64,000 bases of DNA. Source: Enterobacter sp. RHBSTW-00994 (lineage in GTDB: Bacteria > Pseudomonadota > Gammaproteobacteria > Enterobacterales > Enterobacteriaceae). Under the pieces are notes generated by a model. The model was not told where the DNA came from. It made no database searches and saw only the letters and a list, made by a program, of their open reading frames with translations. Below, in pieces: positions 54,032 to 63,606 of the stretch. The first letter of the stretch is position 1. Each line of letters starts with the position of its first letter. The stretch covers positions 4,730,588 to 4,794,587 of the forward strand of contig NZ_CP056199.1 of assembly GCF_013782625.1 (NCBI RefSeq), written 5' to 3'. Position numbers and translations under genes: made by a program.

Positions 54032-55501
54032 ATGACTTTTCGCCATTGTGTGGCTGTCGATTTAGGCGCATCCAGCGGCCGTGTAATGCTGGCCACCTGG
54101 GACTGCAACCAGCGCACGCTTTCGCTTCGCGAAATTCACCGCTTTGTTAACTGCCTGCAAAAACAGGACGGTTTCGACACCTGGAACATCGACGGCCTGG
54201 AAGCTGACATTCGCACCGGGCTGAAGAAAGTCTGCGATGACGGTATCCGAATCGACAGCATAGGCATTGATACCTGGGGGGTGGATTATGTCCTGCTGGA
54301 CGATCACGGTGAGTGTGTCGGCCTGCCTGTCTCCTACCGTGACAGCCGTACCGACGGTCTGATGGCACATGCCATGGCGCAGCTTGGTAAGGCGAATATT
54401 TACGGTCGAAGCGGCATCCAGTTTCTCCCCTTCAACACGCTGTATCAGCTGCGTGCGCTGATCGAACAGCAGCCAGAGCTGGCGGCTCAGGTTACACATG
54501 CTCTGCTGATCCCGGATTATTTCAGCTACCGCCTGACGGGCAACATGAACTGGGAATACACCAACGCCACCACCACTCAACTGGTGAACATTAACTCGGA
54601 TAACTGGGATGAGAGCCTGCTGAACTGGACGGGGGCATCGCCAGCCTGGTTCGGTACGCCAACGCACCCCGGTAATGTGATCGGTCAGTGGATTTGCCCG
54701 CAGGGTAATGCGATTCCTGTGGTCGCCGTCGCCAGCCACGACACCGCCAGCGCGGTGATTGCCGCGCCGCTGGCCAACAAAGATGCCGCCTATCTCTCAT
54801 CCGGAACCTGGTCACTGATGGGCTTTGAGAGTAAAACCCCGTACACCAGCGATGCTGCAATGGCCGCCAATATCACCAACGAAGGTGGAGCGGAAGGCCG
54901 CTACCGGGTACTGAAAAATATCATGGGTTTGTGGCTGCTCCAGCGGGTGCTTAAAGAGCAAAACATAACCGACCTGCCACAACTCATCGCCGACACCGAA
55001 CAAATGACGGCGTGCACGTTCCTGATTAACCCGAACGACGATCGCTTTATTAATCCGGCGCACATGAGTGCCGAGATCCAGGCCGCCTGCTTCGATGCAG
55101 GACAGCCCGTTCCCTCCAGCCCTGCTGAACTGGCACGCTGCATTTTCGACAGTCTCGCTCTGCTGTATGCCGACATCCTGGCCGAGCTTGCCGCCCTTCG
55201 CGGTAAGCCATTCAGCCAGCTACACATTGTCGGTGGTGGCGGCCAGAACCTGTTACTGAACCAGCTTTGCGCCGATGCCTGCGGTATTACCGTCGTCGCC
55301 GGCCCCGTAGAAGCCTCAACGCTCGGCAATATCGGCATTCAACTGATGACGCTGGATGAGCTTTCTAACGTTGACGATTTCCGCTCGGTGGTCACAGCAA
55401 ATCACCGTCTGACCACCTTCACCCCTAATCCCTGCCATGAAATTGCCCGCTACCGGGCGCAGTTTCAGCAAAAACGACTGACTAAGGAGCTTTGCGCATG
55501 A
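54032..55501 (+). CDS. rhaB: L-rhamnulokinase
   Basis: RhaB phosphorylates L-rhamnulose to rhamnulose 1-phosphate. The 489-residue FGGY-family kinase has VDLGASSGR near the N-terminus, [10 protein letters not shown] near residue 80 and HIVGGGGQN near residue 400. The ATG at 54032 follows AAGGA (54019-54023) and fits the E. coli length; an upstream open frame to 53843 runs through the promoter and is not coding. Its stop overlaps the rhaA start. Confidence 0.97.
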   Translation: MTFRHCVAVDLGASSGRVMLATWDCNQRTLSLREIHRFVNCLQKQDGFDTWNIDGLEADIRTGLKKVCDDGIRIDSIGIDTWGVDYVLLDDHGECVGLPVSYRDSRTDGLMAHAMAQLGKANIYGRSGIQFLPFNTLYQLRALIEQQPELAAQVTHALLIPDYFSYRLTGNMNWEYTNATTTQLVNINSDNWDESLLNWTGASPAWFGTPTHPGNVIGQWICPQGNAIPVVAVASHDTASAVIAAPLANKDAAYLSSGTWSLMGFESKTPYTSDAAMAANITNEGGAEGRYRVLKNIMGLWLLQRVLKEQNITDLPQLIADTEQMTACTFLINPNDDRFINPAHMSAEIQAACFDAGQPVPSSPAELARCIFDSLALLYADILAELAALRGKPFSQLHIVGGGGQNLLLNQLCADACGITVVAGPVEASTLGNIGIQLMTLDELSNVDDFRSVVTANHRLTTFTPNPCHEIARYRAQFQQKRLTKELCA

Positions 55502-56757
55502 CCACTCAACTTGAACAAGCCTGGGACCTGGCTAAACAACGTTTCGCCGCCGTCGGCGTGGATGTCGACGAGGCGCTGCGCCAGCTCGACCGTCTGCCCG
55601 TATCCATGCACTGCTGGCAGGGTGATGACGTCGCCGGTTTCGAGAACCCAGGCGGTTCGCTAACGGGTGGCATTCAGGCGACCGGTAACTATCCAGGCAA
55701 GGCGCGGAACGCCGCCGAACTGCGTGCCGATCTGGAGCTGGCATTGAGCCTGATCCCAGGTCCAAAACGTCTCAACCTGCATGCCATCTATCTGGAGTCT
55801 GACGAACCCGTCGCACGAAATGAGATCAAACCAGAACACTTTAAGAACTGGGTGGAATGGGCTAAAGCCAACAAGCTGGGACTCGATTTTAACCCGTCCT
55901 GCTTCTCGCACCCACTGAGCGCCGACGGGTTTACCCTCGCTCATGCTAACGATGAAATCCGCCAGTTCTGGATAGACCACGTCAAAGCCAGCCGCCGCGT
56001 CTCTGCGTACTTCGGCGAACAACTCGGCACACCGTCGGTAATGAATATCTGGATCCCGGACGGCATGAAAGATATCACCGTTGACCGCCTGGCCCCGCGC
56101 CAGCGCCTGCTGGCTGCACTGGATGAAATCATCAGCGAGAAGCTGAACCCGGCACACCACATTGATGCCGTCGAGAGCAAGTTGTTCGGCATTGGCGCAG
56201 AAAGCTATACCGTCGGCTCTAACGAGTTCTACATGGGTTACGCCACCAGCCGCCAGACCGCACTGTGCCTGGATGCAGGCCACTTCCACCCAACAGAAGT
56301 GATCTCTGACAAAATCTCTGCGGCCATGCTGTACGTGCCCCGCCTGCTGCTGCACGTAAGCCGCCCGGTGCGCTGGGACAGCGATCATGTGGTCCTGCTG
56401 GATGACGAAACCCAGGCCATCGCCAGCGAAATCATCCGTCACGACCTGTTCGACCGGGTACACATTGGCCTTGATTTCTTTGACGCCTCCATCAACCGCA
56501 TTGCGGCGTGGGTGATCGGTACACGCAACATGAAAAAAGCCCTGCTGCGCGCTCTGCTGGAGCCGACCGGAGCCCTGAAAAAACTGGAAGAAAACGGCGA
56601 CTACACCGCACGTCTGGCCCTGCTGGAAGAACAAAAATCTCTGCCGTGGCAGGCAGTGTGGGAGATGTACTGCCAGCGCAACGACGCTCCGGCAGGCAGC
56701 CAATGGCTGGATAACGTCCGGGCGTACGAGAAAGACGTGTTGAGTCAGCGCGGGTAA
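55498..56757 (+). CDS. rhaA: L-rhamnose isomerase
   Basis: RhaA converts L-rhamnose to L-rhamnulose. The 419-residue manganese enzyme shows the conserved stretches [10 protein letters not shown] near residue 36, [10 protein letters not shown] near 125 and [11 protein letters not shown] near 222. Its ATG (55498-55500) overlaps the rhaB stop by four bases, so the two are coupled. A long palindromic repeat separates it from rhaD. Confidence 0.97.
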   Translation: MTTQLEQAWDLAKQRFAAVGVDVDEALRQLDRLPVSMHCWQGDDVAGFENPGGSLTGGIQATGNYPGKARNAAELRADLELALSLIPGPKRLNLHAIYLESDEPVARNEIKPEHFKNWVEWAKANKLGLDFNPSCFSHPLSADGFTLAHANDEIRQFWIDHVKASRRVSAYFGEQLGTPSVMNIWIPDGMKDITVDRLAPRQRLLAALDEIISEKLNPAHHIDAVESKLFGIGAESYTVGSNEFYMGYATSRQTALCLDAGHFHPTEVISDKISAAMLYVPRLLLHVSRPVRWDSDHVVLLDDETQAIASEIIRHDLFDRVHIGLDFFDASINRIAAWVIGTRNMKKALLRALLEPTGALKKLEENGDYTARLALLEEQKSLPWQAVWEMYCQRNDAPAGSQWLDNVRAYEKDVLSQRG

Positions 56758-56762
56758 CACAA

Positions 56763-56846
56763 CCCTCGCTCCGCCCTCTCCGTAAAAGGGGAGGGCGCGC
56801 AAACCATCCCCTCGCCCCTTCAGGGAGAGGGTTAGGGTGAGGAAAC
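56763..56846. repeat. Palindromic intergenic repeat, copy E (rhaA-rhaD gap)
   Basis: CCCTCTCC-GTAAAAG-GGGAGGG forms one hairpin, and the right half reads CCCTTCAGGGAGAGGGTTAG with a GGTGAGGA end. This is the most complete form of the family's conserved half-element. It lies inside the rhaBAD operon and might alter rhaD expression. Confidence 0.65.
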
Positions 56847-56875
56847 TCTCACCGCGATAACTGGAAAAGAAAACT

Positions 56876-57706
56876 ATGCAGACCATCACTAACGCCTGGT
56901 TCGTCCAGGGCATGATCAAAGCCACTACCGATGCCTGGTTAAAAGGCTGGGATGAGCGCAACGGCGGTAACCTGACGTTACGTCTTGACGACGCAGATAT
57001 CGCACCGTTTGAAGCGGAGTTTCATCAGAAGCCGCGCTATATCGCGCTGAGCCAGGCCATGCCGCTGCTCGCGAACACCGCGTTTATCGTCACCGGCTCC
57101 GGTAAATTCTTCCGCAACGTCCAGCTCGACCCGCAGGCCAATCTTGGCGTGGTAAAAGTGGACAGCGACGGCGCGGGCTACCACATTCTTTGGGGGCTGA
57201 CGGACGATGCTGTGCCGACATCAGAGCTTCCGGCGCACTTCCTTTCCCACTGCGAGCGTATTAAGGCAACCAACGGGAAAGATCGCGTGATCATGCACTG
57301 TCATGCCACCAACCTGATAGCACTGACCTATGTGCTGGAAAATACGACAGATTTCATCACCCGCAAACTGTGGGAAGGCAGCACCGAATGCCTAGTGGTG
57401 TTCCCGGACGGCGTGGGCATTCTGCCGTGGATGGTTCCGGGTACGGACGAAATCGGTCAGGCCACCGCCGTTGAGATGCAACAACACTCACTGGTGCTGT
57501 GGCCATTCCACGGCGTGTTCGGCAGCGGTCCGACGCTGGATGAAGCCTTTGGTCTGATCGATACCGCTGAGAAATCAGCAGAAGTGCTGGTGAAGGTCTA
57601 TTCCATGGGCGGCATGAAACAGACCATCACGAAGGAAGAACTGATTGCACTGGGTAAACGTTTTGGCGTTACCCCAATGCAGTCCGCGTTAGATCTGTAC
57701 AACTAA
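56876..57706 (+). CDS. rhaD: Rhamnulose-1-phosphate aldolase
   Basis: RhaD splits rhamnulose 1-phosphate into dihydroxyacetone phosphate and L-lactaldehyde. The 276-residue class II aldolase has catalytic E117 and zinc ligands H141 and H143 in MHCHATN, with the third histidine near 212. Its lactaldehyde is the substrate of the FucO-like enzyme encoded downstream. A hairpin without a T-run follows before the ABC transporter genes. Confidence 0.97.
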   Translation: MQTITNAWFVQGMIKATTDAWLKGWDERNGGNLTLRLDDADIAPFEAEFHQKPRYIALSQAMPLLANTAFIVTGSGKFFRNVQLDPQANLGVVKVDSDGAGYHILWGLTDDAVPTSELPAHFLSHCERIKATNGKDRVIMHCHATNLIALTYVLENTTDFITRKLWEGSTECLVVFPDGVGILPWMVPGTDEIGQATAVEMQQHSLVLWPFHGVFGSGPTLDEAFGLIDTAEKSAEVLVKVYSMGGMKQTITKEELIALGKRFGVTPMQSALDLYN

Positions 57707-57714
57707 AAACATCG

Positions 57715-57738
57715 CGCCCCGTTCATTGAGACGGGGCG
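57715..57738 (+). other. Intercistronic hairpin between rhaD and the ABC binding-protein gene
   Basis: CGCCCCGT-TCATTGAG-ACGGGGCG is a perfect 8-base GC-rich stem followed by AAACAC. It lacks a T-run, so it may act as an mRNA stabiliser, processing site or partial barrier rather than a full terminator. Confidence 0.65.
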
Positions 57739-57784
57739 AAACACACCTGCAAACCCTACAAAACTAACTCGTGGAGTATAAGCA

Positions 57785-58771
57785 ATGAAAATAAAAGCAA
57801 GCTTGATCCTCACCGTTGCCGCACTGGCGTTGTCCGGTTCCGCTTTAGCAGAAGTCAAAATCGCTCTGGTGGCGAAGTCCTTAGGAAATGGATTCTTCGA
57901 GGCAGCGAACGTTGGCGCACAGGAGGCAGCCAAAGAGTTAGGTGATGTAAAAGTGATTTACACCGGGCCGACCACCACAACCGCAGAGGCGCAGATCGAG
58001 GTGCTGAACGGGCTGATCGCCCAGGGCGTGGATGCGATCGCTATCTCGGCTAACGATCCGGATGCCTTAGTCCCCGTCCTGAAAAAAGCGATGCAGCGCG
58101 GCATTAAGGTGGTGTCATGGGATTCCGGCGTAGCGAAAGCCGGTCGTCAAATCCACCTGAATCCATCCAATAATGCCCTGATTGGCGAAACCAACATCAA
58201 GCTGGCAGCCGATGCGCTGAAAGCGCTGAATGTCGGGAAAGGCGACGTGGCGGTACTCAGCGCCACACCAACCTCCACCAACCAGAACACCTGGATTGCG
58301 GAGATGAAAAAAGTGCTGCCGCAATACCCGTCCGTCAATCTGGTCACGGTGGCATACGGCGATGATCTGTCCGATAAAAGCTACCGAGAAGCCGTTGGTC
58401 TGCTGAAAACCTACCCTGACCTGAAAGTGATCGTTTCGCCGTCTTCCGTCGGTATTGTGGCTGCCGCACAGGCCGTCAAAGATCAGGGCAAGATCGGCAA
58501 AGTGTACGTAACAGGGTTGGGTCTGCCGTCTGAGATGGCGGGCGCGGTGAAATCCGGGGCGAGCAAAAGTTTCGCCATCTGGAACCCGATTGAACTCGGT
58601 TATGCCGCCACTTACCTCGCCGATGACCTGGTGAAAGGCACAGCGACCAAAGGTGAAGCCAGCATGGGTAAGCTCGGCAAAGTGAAGCTGGATGCTGATG
58701 GCAACGGCGCGATGGCGGAACCGTTCGTCTACGATGCCAGCAATATTGATAAGTTCTCGAAAATCTTCTGA
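57785..58771 (+). CDS. Rhamnose-type ABC transporter substrate-binding protein
   Basis: This 328-residue precursor has a signal peptide (about 1-22, cleavage after ALA) and the fold of periplasmic sugar-binding proteins of the RbsB/CUT2 class. The mature protein begins EVKIALVAKSLGNGFFEAAN. It resembles the rhamnose-binding proteins that rhizobia call RhaS, a clash with the enterobacterial activator name, so I give no symbol. It lies after rhaD and before the ATPase and permease genes, consistent with a high-affinity rhamnose importer. The substrate is inferred from context and family. Confidence 0.88.
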   Translation: MKIKASLILTVAALALSGSALAEVKIALVAKSLGNGFFEAANVGAQEAAKELGDVKVIYTGPTTTTAEAQIEVLNGLIAQGVDAIAISANDPDALVPVLKKAMQRGIKVVSWDSGVAKAGRQIHLNPSNNALIGETNIKLAADALKALNVGKGDVAVLSATPTSTNQNTWIAEMKKVLPQYPSVNLVTVAYGDDLSDKSYREAVGLLKTYPDLKVIVSPSSVGIVAAAQAVKDQGKIGKVYVTGLGLPSEMAGAVKSGASKSFAIWNPIELGYAATYLADDLVKGTATKGEASMGKLGKVKLDADGNGAMAEPFVYDASNIDKFSKIF

Positions 58772-58777
58772 TCCTTT

Positions 58778-58803
58778 CGCCCTCTCCTCATAGGGAGAGG
58801 GCG
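58778..58803. repeat. Palindromic intergenic repeat, copy F (binding protein-ATPase gap)
   Basis: A minimal hairpin copy, CGCCCTCTCC with GGAGAGGGCG, a perfect 10-base stem around TCATAG, sits seven bases after the binding-protein stop. Such stems often protect the abundant binding-protein message from 3' decay. Confidence 0.75.
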
Positions 58804-58821
58804 ATACTACGGAGAACTATC

Positions 58822-60324
58822 ATGACACCACTCCTTCAGCTCAACGGCATCACCAAGGTTTTCCCCGGCGTGCGTGCTCTTGAGAATGTCCAGCTTGAGT
58901 TATGGCCCGGTAAGGTCACCGCGCTTATTGGCGAAAACGGCGCGGGCAAATCCACGCTGGTCAAAGTGATGACCGGCATCTATCAACCTGAAGAGGGCGA
59001 GATCCTCTACAAAGCGATTCCAATTCACCTCCCGACGCCGGAATCGGCACATAAAGTCGGGATCACCGCCATCCATCAGGAAACGGTGTTATTTGATGAA
59101 CTGTCGGTCACCGAAAATATCTTCGTCGGCCAGTATCTCTGTAAAGGCTTTTTCAACACGCTCGACTGGCCGGAAATGCACCGCCGGGCGCAGGATATTC
59201 TTTCCCGTCTTGATGTCCCCATTGACCCGCGCGCGACACTCAAAACCCTGAGCATCGCCCAGCGCCATATGGTGGCTATCGCCCGTGCACTGTCGTTTGA
59301 GGCGCAGGTCGTGATCCTCGACGAACCCACAGCCGCGCTGTCACAACATGAAATTCTGGAGTTCTACCAAATCGTTGAGCGCTTAAAACAGGAAGGCAAA
59401 GCGATCCTGTTTATCTCCCACAAATTCGACGAGATTTTTGAGCTGGCCGATCACTACACCATTTTGCGTGACGGGGTATTCGTTGGCGCGGGCGCGATGA
59501 ACGAGATCACCGAGGAGCGGATGGTGTCGATGATGGTCGGGCGCGCCATTACCCAGACCTTCCCCAAAGTGGAGTGTGAAAAAGGGCAGACGGTGCTGGA
59601 GGTGAAAAACCTTTGTCATCCGACGGAGTTTGCAGCTATCTCGTTCTCCCTGCGTAAAGGTGAAATTCTTGGCTTCTACGGGCTGGTCGGTGCAGGCCGC
59701 ACCGAGCTAATGCAGGCGCTCTCCGGCGTCACACGCCCGTCTTCTGGCGAAATCGTGCTGAACGGTAAAGCACAACATTTTCGTCAGCCAGCCGATGCCA
59801 TCCAGGCCGGTATTGTCTGCGTGCCAGAAGAACGACAGAAACAGGGCGCAATTATCGAGCTGTCCATTGCCCAGAACATCAGTCTGCCGCAGCTCAGCAA
59901 ACTCAACCCAAATGGGATGCTGCATGACAATCGCGAGTGGCGACTGGCAGATGAGTACGCCAGACGTTTGCAGGTGAAGGCCTTCAGTTGGAAACAACCG
60001 GTCGAAACCCTCTCTGGCGGCAACCAGCAAAAGGTCGTGATCGGTAAATGGCTGGCTACGCATCCTGACGTGATCATCCTTGATGAGCCGACAAAAGGCA
60101 TCGATATAGGCTCAAAAGCGGCCGTTCATCAATTTATGTCTGAACTGGTTGGTCAGGGGCTGGCGGTGATCATCGTCTCATCTGAACTGCCGGAAGTGAT
60201 GGGGATGGCCGACCGAATCATCGTGATGCACGAGGGATTAATGGTGGCGGAATATCAGGCCGGTGAGGCCACCGCAGAAACCATCGTCAGTGCGGCCAGC
60301 GGCGCAAAACAGGAGGCAGCGTAA
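58822..60324 (+). CDS. Rhamnose-type ABC transporter ATPase (CUT2)
   Basis: This 500-residue cytoplasmic protein has two fused nucleotide-binding domains. Domain 1 has Walker A GENGAGKST (37-45), a degenerate signature LSIAQRHM and Walker B VVILDEPTAAL. Domain 2 has the altered Walker A GLVGAGRTE typical of CUT2 proteins, a full LSGGNQQKV signature and VIILDEPTKGI. Rhizobial homologues are called RhaT, again clashing with the symporter name. Its stop overlaps the next start by one base (TAATG at 60322-60326). Confidence 0.88.
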   Translation: MTPLLQLNGITKVFPGVRALENVQLELWPGKVTALIGENGAGKSTLVKVMTGIYQPEEGEILYKAIPIHLPTPESAHKVGITAIHQETVLFDELSVTENIFVGQYLCKGFFNTLDWPEMHRRAQDILSRLDVPIDPRATLKTLSIAQRHMVAIARALSFEAQVVILDEPTAALSQHEILEFYQIVERLKQEGKAILFISHKFDEIFELADHYTILRDGVFVGAGAMNEITEERMVSMMVGRAITQTFPKVECEKGQTVLEVKNLCHPTEFAAISFSLRKGEILGFYGLVGAGRTELMQALSGVTRPSSGEIVLNGKAQHFRQPADAIQAGIVCVPEERQKQGAIIELSIAQNISLPQLSKLNPNGMLHDNREWRLADEYARRLQVKAFSWKQPVETLSGGNQQKVVIGKWLATHPDVIILDEPTKGIDIGSKAAVHQFMSELVGQGLAVIIVSSELPEVMGMADRIIVMHEGLMVAEYQAGEATAETIVSAASGAKQEAA

Positions 60325-61328
60325 TGCTCAGACAACTGCTGAAACACCGCGAAGCGCTGCTCGGGGCAGTCATTTTTCTGATGATGCTCGCCATCGGCAG
60401 CCGCGTGCCATCGTTTATTGCCCCTGGGAACCTGGTGGAGATGTTTAACGACACCTCTATTCTGATCATCCTCGCCCTCGGCCAAATGATGGTATTGCTG
60501 ACCAAAGGCATCGATCTGTCCATGGCGGCAAACCTGGCGCTCACCGGGATGATTGTCGCCCTCATCAACTTCCACTACCCCAGCGTCCCGGTGTGGATGC
60601 TGCTGCTTCTTGCCACCGCCTTCGGCCTGCTGATGGGGATGATCAACGGGTTGCTGGTGTGGAAACTCGGTATTCCGGCCATTGTGGTAACGCTGGGAAC
60701 CATGAGTATCTATCGCGGGATTATCTTTTTACTTTCCGGCGGTGGTTGGGTGAACTCTAATCAAATGGGCGCGGACTTCCTCGGGCTCCCGCGCACTGCA
60801 GTGCTGGGGCTACCGGTGCTGAGCTGGTGTGCTGTCGCCGCTCTGCTGGTGGTGAGCTATTTCCTGCGCTATAGCCGCACCGGGCGCGCGCTTTACACCG
60901 CAGGGGGTAATGCCACAGCGGCGTATTACACCGGGATCAACGCAGGAAAAATGCAGTTCGTCAGCTTCTGCCTGTCCGGGGCACTGGCGGGATCCTGCGG
61001 CTATTTGTGGATTTCCCGTTTTGCCGTCGCGTATGTCGATGTTGCTAACGGCTTTGAACTGCAGGTGGTCGCGGCGTGTGTTATTGGCGGGATCAGCACC
61101 ATGGGCGGCACAGGGCGCGTGCTCGGCTGTCTTTTCGGCGCACTGTTTCTCGGGGTAATCAACAACGCGTTGCCGGTGATCGGCATCTCTCCTTTCTGGC
61201 AAATGGCGATTTCCGGCACGGTGATCGTGATTGCCGTCCTGCTCAATGAACGGGGCAATAAACGCAAAGGGCGGTTGATTCTGCGCGATGCGGCGCTGGC
61301 GCGTCAGAAACTGGCGGTGAAATCATGA
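60324..61328 (+). CDS. Rhamnose-type ABC transporter permease 1
   Basis: This 334-residue inner-membrane protein of the RbsC/AraH permease family has about eight to ten spans. The ALGQMMVLLTKGIDLSM segment near residue 55 and GNATAAYYTGIN near residue 195 are typical. Rhizobial counterparts are called RhaP. It starts within the ATPase stop and ends overlapping the second permease by four bases (ATGA at 61325-61328), so the three proteins are made together. Confidence 0.87.
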   Translation: MLRQLLKHREALLGAVIFLMMLAIGSRVPSFIAPGNLVEMFNDTSILIILALGQMMVLLTKGIDLSMAANLALTGMIVALINFHYPSVPVWMLLLLATAFGLLMGMINGLLVWKLGIPAIVVTLGTMSIYRGIIFLLSGGGWVNSNQMGADFLGLPRTAVLGLPVLSWCAVAALLVVSYFLRYSRTGRALYTAGGNATAAYYTGINAGKMQFVSFCLSGALAGSCGYLWISRFAVAYVDVANGFELQVVAACVIGGISTMGGTGRVLGCLFGALFLGVINNALPVIGISPFWQMAISGTVIVIAVLLNERGNKRKGRLILRDAALARQKLAVKS

Positions 61329-62329
61329 GCAAAATGATGACCACTGAAGAGATCAAAAACGTCCCTGCTGCACCCGGGCTCCTCCAGCGGTTGCTGTGCT
61401 GGGAAGGCTTTCTGCTGGCGGTAACGTTGACGGTGTTTGCGGTTAATGCCATGGCATCGCCCTATTTCCTCAACATCTGGAATCTCTCCGATGCGACGTT
61501 CAACTTCACCGAAAAAGCGATCATCGTCCTGCCTATGGCCATGCTGATTATCGCCCGTGAAATTGATTTGTCGGTGGCCTCCACCATCGCGCTGAGCTCC
61601 ACGGTAATGGGCTTTTGCGCTGCAGCAGGAGTGGATACCCCGCTGCTGATCTGTGTGGGATTAGGCGTCGGTCTGTTGTGCGGGGTGTTCAACGGCATTC
61701 TGGTGACGCGCTTTAACTTGTCTTCCATCGTTATCACCATCGGGACCATGAGCCTGTATCGCGGCATTACCTACATCCTGCTGGGCGATCAGGCGCTGAA
61801 CCGCTACCCGGAGAGTTTTGCCTGGCCAGGGCAAGGCTATGTCTGGGGCGCGCTGTCCTTTGAGTTTGCTCTGTTCATCGTGCTGGCTTCCGTATTTGCC
61901 TTTATGTTGCACCGCACTAACTTTGGCCGTCGTACCTATGCCATCGGCAATAACCCGACCGGCGCGTGGTACTCGGGTATCAACGTCAAACGTCACAATT
62001 TGATTCTGTTTGCCCTGGTGGGGCTAATGTCCGGTCTGGCGTCGGTGCTGCTCACCTCACGCCTGGGCAGTACGCGTCCGACGATTGCAGTGGGATGGGA
62101 ACTGGCGGTGGTGACGATGGCGGTTCTCGGCGGCGTCAATATTCTCGGCGGCTCCGGCAGTATGGTAGGGGTGATTATCGCCGCCTTCCTGATGGGGCTG
62201 GTGACCTTTGGCCTGAGCCTGCTTAACGTGCCCGGTATTGTGATGTCGGTGATCATCGGCACGATGCTGATCGTGGTGATTTCACTGCCGATTATTACCC
62301 GCCGGATTATGCAACGAAGACGAATGTAA
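61325..62329 (+). CDS. Rhamnose-type ABC transporter permease 2
   Basis: This 334-residue RbsC-family permease has the motif ARDIDLS-like AREIDLSVASTIAL near residue 78 and GNNPTGAWYSGIN near residue 210. Two different permease genes suggest a heterodimeric channel. Rhizobial counterparts are called RhaQ. A large palindromic repeat follows the stop, before the fucO-like gene. Confidence 0.87.
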   Translation: MSKMMTTEEIKNVPAAPGLLQRLLCWEGFLLAVTLTVFAVNAMASPYFLNIWNLSDATFNFTEKAIIVLPMAMLIIAREIDLSVASTIALSSTVMGFCAAAGVDTPLLICVGLGVGLLCGVFNGILVTRFNLSSIVITIGTMSLYRGITYILLGDQALNRYPESFAWPGQGYVWGALSFEFALFIVLASVFAFMLHRTNFGRRTYAIGNNPTGAWYSGINVKRHNLILFALVGLMSGLASVLLTSRLGSTRPTIAVGWELAVVTMAVLGGVNILGGSGSMVGVIIAAFLMGLVTFGLSLLNVPGIVMSVIIGTMLIVVISLPIITRRIMQRRRM

Positions 62330-62402
62330 CCCCCTCATCTTCACCTTCTCCCCCAGGGGAGAGGGGACTGTTTGGTGCGGCCTTTCGGGTCGGGGTGAGG
62401 GG
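62330..62402. repeat. Palindromic intergenic repeat, copy G (permease-fucO gap)
   Basis: Outer arms CCCCTCA (62331-62337) and TGAGGGG (62396-62402) enclose an inner CTCCCC-CA-GGGGAG-type hairpin and a GGTGCGG segment. It is the longest inverted copy in the window. Confidence 0.7.
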
Positions 62403-62439
62403 AACGGATTACCCAAAATCATCATTAAGGAGAATTATC

Positions 62440-63606
62440 ATGAGCTTTATGTTGGCACTGCCAAAAATCAGCCTGCACGGCGCAGGTGCAATTGGCGATA
62501 TGGTTAACCTGGTGGCGAATAAACAGTGGGGCAGAGCGCTGATTGTCACCGACGGACAACTGGTAAAAATGGGCCTGCTCGACAGCCTGTTTGCCGCGCT
62601 GGATGCGCATCAGATGTCATATCACCTGTTTGACGAGGTATTCCCTAACCCGACGGAAACGCTGGTGCAGAAAGGATTTACAGCCTATCAGGACGCCGAA
62701 TGTGACTACGTGATCGCCTTTGGCGGCGGGAGCCCAATCGATACCGCCAAAGCGATTAAAATCCTCACCGCCAACCCCGGCCCGTCAACCGCCTACTCCG
62801 GCGTCGGCAAAGTCAAATACGCAGGCGTGCCACTGGTGGCAATTAACACCACTGCAGGCACGGCGGCGGAAATGACCAGTAACGCGGTGATTATTGATAG
62901 TGAGCGTCAGGTCAAAGAGGTGATCATCGATTCGAACATCATCCCGGATATCGCCGTGGATGACGCCAGCGTGATGCTTGATATCCCGGCATCCGTCACC
63001 GCGGCAACGGGCATGGATGCGTTGACCCATGCGATTGAAGCCTATGTCTCTGTGGGTGCACATCCGCTGACCGATGCCAACGCACTGGAGGCCATTCGCC
63101 TGATCACGCTGTGGCTGCCAAAAGCGGTGGATGACGGGCACAATCTGGAGGCGCGTGAGCAAATGGCCTTCGGTCAGTATCTGGCGGGCATGGCCTTTAA
63201 CAGCGCCGGTCTCGGTCTGGTTCATGCTCTGGCACACCAGCCAGGCGCGACGCACAACCTGCCACACGGCGTGTGTAACGCTATCCTGTTGCCAATCATC
63301 GAAAACTTTAACCGTCCGAACGCGGTGTCACGCTTTGCCCGCGTGGCACAGGCGATGGGCGTTGATACCCGTGGTATGAGCGATGAAGCAGCCAGCATGT
63401 CGGCGATTCAGGCGATTCAGGCGATTCAGGCGATTCGTGACCTGAGCGCCCGCGTCGGTATTCCGTCTGGCTTTAGCAAACTGGGTGTAACCAAAGCCGA
63501 TATCGAAGGCTGGCTGGATAAAGCGCTCGCCGACCCATGCGCACCCTGCAACCCACGCACCGCCAGCCGTGATGAGGTGCGTGAGCTGTATCTGGAGGCA
63601 TTATGA
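62440..63606 (+). CDS. fucO: Lactaldehyde reductase (FucO-like iron alcohol dehydrogenase)
   Basis: This 388-residue group III alcohol dehydrogenase probably reduces L-lactaldehyde from RhaD to 1,2-propanediol with NADH. The dinucleotide motif [11 protein letters not shown] lies at 94-104, and the iron ligands D193, H197, H262 and H276 lie in [15 protein letters not shown] and LPHGV. E. coli FucO is encoded in the fucose operon; here a related but distinct enzyme is local. The ATG at 62440 follows AAGGAG. Residues 322-333 contain a repeated Ala-Ile-Gln unit encoded by a 9-base tandem repeat. Its stop overlaps rhaM (ATGA). Confidence 0.9.
   Translation: MSFMLALPKISLHGAGAIGDMVNLVANKQWGRALIVTDGQLVKMGLLDSLFAALDAHQMSYHLFDEVFPNPTETLVQKGFTAYQDAECDYVIAFGGGSPIDTAKAIKILTANPGPSTAYSGVGKVKYAGVPLVAINTTAGTAAEMTSNAVIIDSERQVKEVIIDSNIIPDIAVDDASVMLDIPASVTAATGMDALTHAIEAYVSVGAHPLTDANALEAIRLITLWLPKAVDDGHNLEAREQMAFGQYLAGMAFNSAGLGLVHALAHQPGATHNLPHGVCNAILLPIIENFNRPNAVSRFARVAQAMGVDTRGMSDEAASMSAIQAIQAIQAIRDLSARVGIPSGFSKLGVTKADIEGWLDKALADPCAPCNPRTASRDEVRELYLEAL
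63403..63438 (+). repeat. In-frame 9-base tandem repeat inside the fucO-like gene
   Basis: GCGATTCAG occurs three times in a row (63403-63429), followed by the variant GCGATTCGT (63430-63438). It encodes [12 protein letters not shown]. The repeat is in frame, so gain or loss of a unit would change protein length without a frameshift. Confidence 0.9.

Noticed and set aside
55660..56961. A 433-codon open frame on the reverse strand across rhaA
   Set aside because: It is antisense to a full-length, clearly conserved rhaA, continues through the repeat, and has no recognisable domain. It is a codon-bias shadow.
57785..62329. The ABC module as an autoinducer-2 (Lsr) or ribose importer
   Set aside because: The gene content lacks lsrK, lsrR, lsrF and lsrG or rbsK and rbsD, and it is surrounded by rhamnose catabolic genes. 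The alternative is kept only as a test in the findings.
63403..63438. The short direct repeats as a CRISPR array
   Set aside because: The units are nine bases, contiguous without spacers and in frame inside a gene.
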